The translations under genes were made by a program, and so were the position numbers. The notes under the pieces are model-generated. The model did not search any database, was not told the DNA's origin, and was given only the letters and a program-made list of their open reading frames with translations. Source: JACCUZ01 sp038246575 (GTDB lineage: Bacteria; Actinomycetota; Actinomycetes; JACCUZ01). Taken from it: 8,248 nucleotides of DNA. Below are positions 6,182 through 8,248 of this stretch, in pieces. The stretch covers positions 1-8,248 of the forward strand of contig JBBRVU010000180.1 of the NCBI GenBank assembly GCA_038246575.1, read 5' to 3'. Numbering within the stretch: position 1 is the first letter of the stretch; each line of letters starts with the position of its first letter.

Positions 6182-6184
6182 AGC

Positions 6185-7225
6185 ATGCGCGCCCTCACAG
6201 TCACACCTGGCAAGGCCGGCTCCGGCTCCCTCCGCGACATCCCCGAACCCGATGAGTCCCAGGGCTCGGTCCTCGTCGCAGTCGAGACGATCGGGATCTG
6301 TGGCACTGACCACGAGATCCTTTCCGGGGAGTACGGCGAGGCTCCTGACGGCGAGGACTTCCTCGTCCTGGGGCACGAGTCGATCGGCCGAGTTCTGGAG
6401 GCACCGGAGGGCTGCGATCTCGGCACCGACGACCTCGTCGTCGGCATCGTCCGGCGACCCGACCCGGTGCCGTGCGTCAACTGCGCGGCCGGCGAGTGGG
6501 ACATGTGCCGCAACGGGCAGTACACCGAGCACGGGATCAAGGGGCTGCACGGCTTCGCCCGGGAGCGCTACCGCGCCGATCCCGACTCGCTCGTACGAGT
6601 CGATCCCGCCCTTGGGTCTCTCGGCGTCCTCATCGAGCCCACGTCGATCGCCGCGAAGGCGTGGGACCACACCGAGCGGATCGCGAGCCGCGGCGTCTGG
6701 AAGCCGGAGCGGGTCCTGGTCACGGGGGCGGGGCCGGTGGGGCTGCTCTCGGCCCTGCTGGCCATGCAGCGCGGACTGGAGGTCCACGTCGTCGATCTCG
6801 TCGAGGACGGCCCCAAGCCCGACCTGGTGCGCGCGCTGGGTGCGACGTACCACTCGGCCGCCGTGGAGGACCTCGGTCTCGAGTTCGACGTGGTCATCGA
6901 AGGCACCGGCGTCCCCAAGGTCGTCGCTGCCGTGCTCGACGTGACGGGCCGCAACGGGATCGTCTGCCTGGCTGGGGTCTCCGGACCGGGTCGCCAGGTG
7001 TCGCTCGACCTCGGGGCCCTCAACCGCGAGTGGGTGCTGGAGAACGACGTGATCTTCGGCTCGGTGAACGCCAACCGTCGCCACTACGAGGCGGCTGCGG
7101 AGGCCCTCGCTGCCGCCGACCGGACGTGGCTGGACGGGCTGGTGCGCCGGTCCGTGCCGGTCGCCGACTTCCAGCAGGCTCTGGACGCTCGCGACGACGA
7201 CGTCAAGACTGTCATCACGTTCTGA
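6185..7225 (+). CDS. zinc-dependent glucose 1-dehydrogenase-like medium-chain dehydrogenase
   Basis: The protein has 346 residues. The N-terminal GroES-like domain carries the catalytic zinc ligands Cys39 (ETIGICGTDHEI), His64 (LGHESIGRV) and Glu151 (LIEPTSIAAKAW). The structural lobe PCVNCAAGEWDMCRNGQYTE (96-115) has three cysteines (97, 100 and 108); the first of the usual four is replaced, with Asp93 close by. The Rossmann domain has VTGAGPVGLL (179-188), and Asp204 at the end of the second strand (VVDLV) hints at NAD rather than strict NADP use. YTEHGIKGLHGFARE and GSVNANRRHYEAA (292-304) are typical of glucose 1-dehydrogenases of the Sulfolobus/Haloferax type, which oxidise glucose to gluconolactone. 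Other sugars or polyols remain possible. It is divergent from the satD-like operon, and its last 11 bases overlap the end of the convergent CxxC-protein gene. Confidence 0.88.
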   Translation: MRALTVTPGKAGSGSLRDIPEPDESQGSVLVAVETIGICGTDHEILSGEYGEAPDGEDFLVLGHESIGRVLEAPEGCDLGTDDLVVGIVRRPDPVPCVNCAAGEWDMCRNGQYTEHGIKGLHGFARERYRADPDSLVRVDPALGSLGVLIEPTSIAAKAWDHTERIASRGVWKPERVLVTGAGPVGLLSALLAMQRGLEVHVVDLVEDGPKPDLVRALGATYHSAAVEDLGLEFDVVIEGTGVPKVVAAVLDVTGRNGIVCLAGVSGPGRQVSLDLGALNREWVLENDVIFGSVNANRRHYEAAAEALAAADRTWLDGLVRRSVPVADFQQALDARDDDVKTVITF

Positions 7226-8072
7226 TCGCAGCCGGGTCGGCCGTTGGCTCGGTCGATGGCTCGGTCGATGGCTGAGTCAACGGCGCCGGCGTCGCGGATG
7301 TGGCGTCCGGGGCTGGGTCGCCGGCGTCGGGCGTCGTCGTCTGGACGTCAACGCCGCGCTCGATCGTCTGCCCGCCACCGAGCTCGCCCGTGACCAAGGC
7401 TTCGAGCTCGTCCAAAGCGGCAGCTGCCGGAGCCTCGTCCCCGTCGGCAGTCGCAGCGATGCCCGCCTCACCGCGCAGATCGGCCGCCTGCGCCTCGACC
7501 CACAGCTTTAGCTCCTGCCGCGCCGACCACGAGAGCCTGTCCTTGCGGTCGCCGATCACCACGAGCTGGAACGCGGCCGCCTCGGTCCGGCAACGTTCGC
7601 AGGCGGCGTTCACTGCCAGCGCCCGGTTGTTGGCCCGCACCGTCTGGGGCTGACGGACGATGACCACCTGGACGGACAGGGTCGTGGCGCGGCACCCGGT
7701 GCAGGTCGCCCACGCGGCCGCGACGTTGTCGAGGACGGCCTCCGACGGCCGATCGACGTAGACGATGTGCAGAGCCGTCGCGTCGGCGGTGCAGTCATCG
7801 CAGGTGGATGCGGCCGACGAGGTCGTGTCGACGCGTGCCGCTCGCCGACGGGAGCGCGCCTCGTCGTACGCATCGTCGCGCACGGTCAGCCCGTCGGGAG
7901 AACTCAGCGCCGATGCGGCGAGGTCGATGTCGTCGACGCGCTGACCCCACCGGCCGGTCACCGCGCTGTTCTTGTTCGAGTCATCGTCGTCGTGCGCCGG
8001 GGCAATGCCGACACCCACGGACAGGGCGAGCAGTGCCGTCGTGGTCGTGGCCCACACACGTCGGTTCGTCAT
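7215..8072 (-). CDS. secreted protein with three CxxC repeats and Thr/Pro-rich tail
   Basis: The protein has 285 residues from the ATG at 8072, which has AGGAG 7 nt upstream and overlaps the stop of the preceding gene (ATGA). An in-frame extension to 8222 is rejected because it overlaps that gene. A signal peptide (MTNRRVW, then a TALLALSVGVGIAPA core) would be cut after Ala26, leaving an N-terminus of HDDDDSNKN. Three CxxC pairs are regularly spaced at 91/94, 124/127 and 158/161 (CDDC, CTGC, CERC), each followed by a short polar step and a beta-like strand (ALHIVYV, LSVQVVIV, FQLVVIG), so the core is probably a triple repeat of about 33 residues. A helical region (about 182-232) and a Thr/Pro/Ala/Asp-rich tail (245-285) with a TEPS repeat follow. 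The cysteines could form disulfides outside the cell or bind metal. No named domain is recognised. Confidence 0.8.
   Translation of the reverse strand: MTNRRVWATTTTALLALSVGVGIAPAHDDDDSNKNSAVTGRWGQRVDDIDLAASALSSPDGLTVRDDAYDEARSRRRAARVDTTSSAASTCDDCTADATALHIVYVDRPSEAVLDNVAAAWATCTGCRATTLSVQVVIVRQPQTVRANNRALAVNAACERCRTEAAAFQLVVIGDRKDRLSWSARQELKLWVEAQAADLRGEAGIAATADGDEAPAAAALDELEALVTGELGGGQTIERGVDVQTTTPDAGDPAPDATSATPAPLTQPSTEPSTEPTADPAAIRT
7246..7281. repeat. 12-bp tandem repeat encoding STEP units
   Basis: Two identical copies of GGCTCGGTCGAT (7246-7257 and 7258-7269) are followed by a diverged third (7270-7281). On the minus strand they encode QPSTEPSTEP in the tail of the CxxC protein. Copy number could vary by slippage without breaking the frame, because the unit is a multiple of three. 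Confidence 0.75.
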
Positions 8073-8248
8073 CTTCTGGCTCCTGCCGTCTGGAAGCTGT
8101 CCGCGACTGCGGCGGCCATCTCGACGAGGCTCTCCCTGGTGTCGCGGCGCAGCATGGACAGCACCGTCTGCGAGCCGCTTTCGAGCGCGGGATCCCACGG
8201 CACGGTGACCACGCGCGCACACCGACGCTCGAAGTGCTTGGTCATCGG
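8069..8248 (-). CDS. MinD/ParA-like ATPase, C-terminal fragment
   Basis: Only the last 59 residues are in the window; the gene begins beyond the right edge. The frame read from base 8248 gives PMTKHFERRCARVVTVPWD, then PALESGSQTVLSML, RRDTRESLVEMAAAVADSF and a stop at 8071-8069. The pattern V-x-V-P-W-D-P-x-L-x-x-G followed by an L-x-x-L..x-T-R-x-x-x-x-E-x-A-A-x-V-A-D-x-F helix matches the end of actinobacterial MinD/ParA-type ATPases such as those near secretion loci. The Walker A motif is outside the window, so ATPase activity is inferred. The stop overlaps the start of the CxxC-protein gene by 4 bases (ATGA), indicating one operon and coupled translation. Confidence 0.65.
   Translation of the reverse strand, partial: PMTKHFERRCARVVTVPWDPALESGSQTVLSMLRRDTRESLVEMAAAVADSFQTAGARR

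Noticed and set aside
5513..6184. In-frame upstream extension of the glucose dehydrogenase-like gene
   Set aside because: It is antisense to the satD-like gene, shows no domain, and a GGAGGG directly precedes the ATG at 6185.
6080..7084. Long minus-strand open frame across the glucose dehydrogenase-like gene
   Set aside because: It is a shadow of the plus-strand gene, which has all the expected zinc and Rossmann motifs.
8073..8222. 50-residue extension of the CxxC protein
   Set aside because: The ATPase C-terminus occupies this stretch in a better frame, and the signal peptide with its ribosome site begins at 8072.

Overview
The window is very GC-rich, with GTG as well as ATG starts, Ala/Arg/Val-rich proteins, tightly packed genes and actinobacterial protein families (DUF1206, a coiled-coil plus SLT lytic transglycosylase, a glucose dehydrogenase-like MDR enzyme). 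It looks like chromosomal DNA of a high-GC Actinomycetota. I cannot fix the genus, and I see no insertion sequence, phage gene, tRNA, rRNA or CRISPR array.

Layout, left to right. (1) The last 61 codons of an SPFH/band-7 (stomatin-like) protein run rightward and end at a strong GC hairpin. (2) A secreted lytic transglycosylase (minus) converges on it. (3) A 115-bp divergent gap separates the transglycosylase from a rightward pair, a TSUP/TauE-SafE permease and a TrmH/SpoU rRNA 2'-O-methyltransferase, 4 bp apart. (4) A DUF1206 six-helix membrane protein (minus) converges on the methyltransferase with a 4-bp gap. (5) A leftward three-gene unit starts near 6076: a SatD-like regulator with a C-terminal helix-turn-helix, a membrane protein overlapping it by ATGA, and an extended SDR (epimerase/dehydratase-type) 11 bp further on. 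(6) A compact divergent control region (6077-6184) has two TTGACA hexamers facing away from each other and a palindrome over the satD-side promoter. (7) A zinc-dependent glucose 1-dehydrogenase-like enzyme reads rightward. (8) A leftward pair enters from the right edge, a MinD/ParA-like ATPase (C-terminus only) and a secreted protein with three evenly spaced CxxC repeats, again joined by an ATGA overlap.

The part most likely to hold an under-described system is the satD-like operon: a soluble protein with a cyclase-reminiscent N-terminal half and an HTH, a coupled membrane partner carrying a conserved-looking IG-LER...KG-RYPELRE...IIGTL block, and an oxidoreductase, from what looks like a leaderless, palindrome-overlapped promoter. 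The second candidate is the MinD-like ATPase coupled to the triple-CxxC exported protein. All functional assignments rest on motifs recognised by eye; no database search was run.
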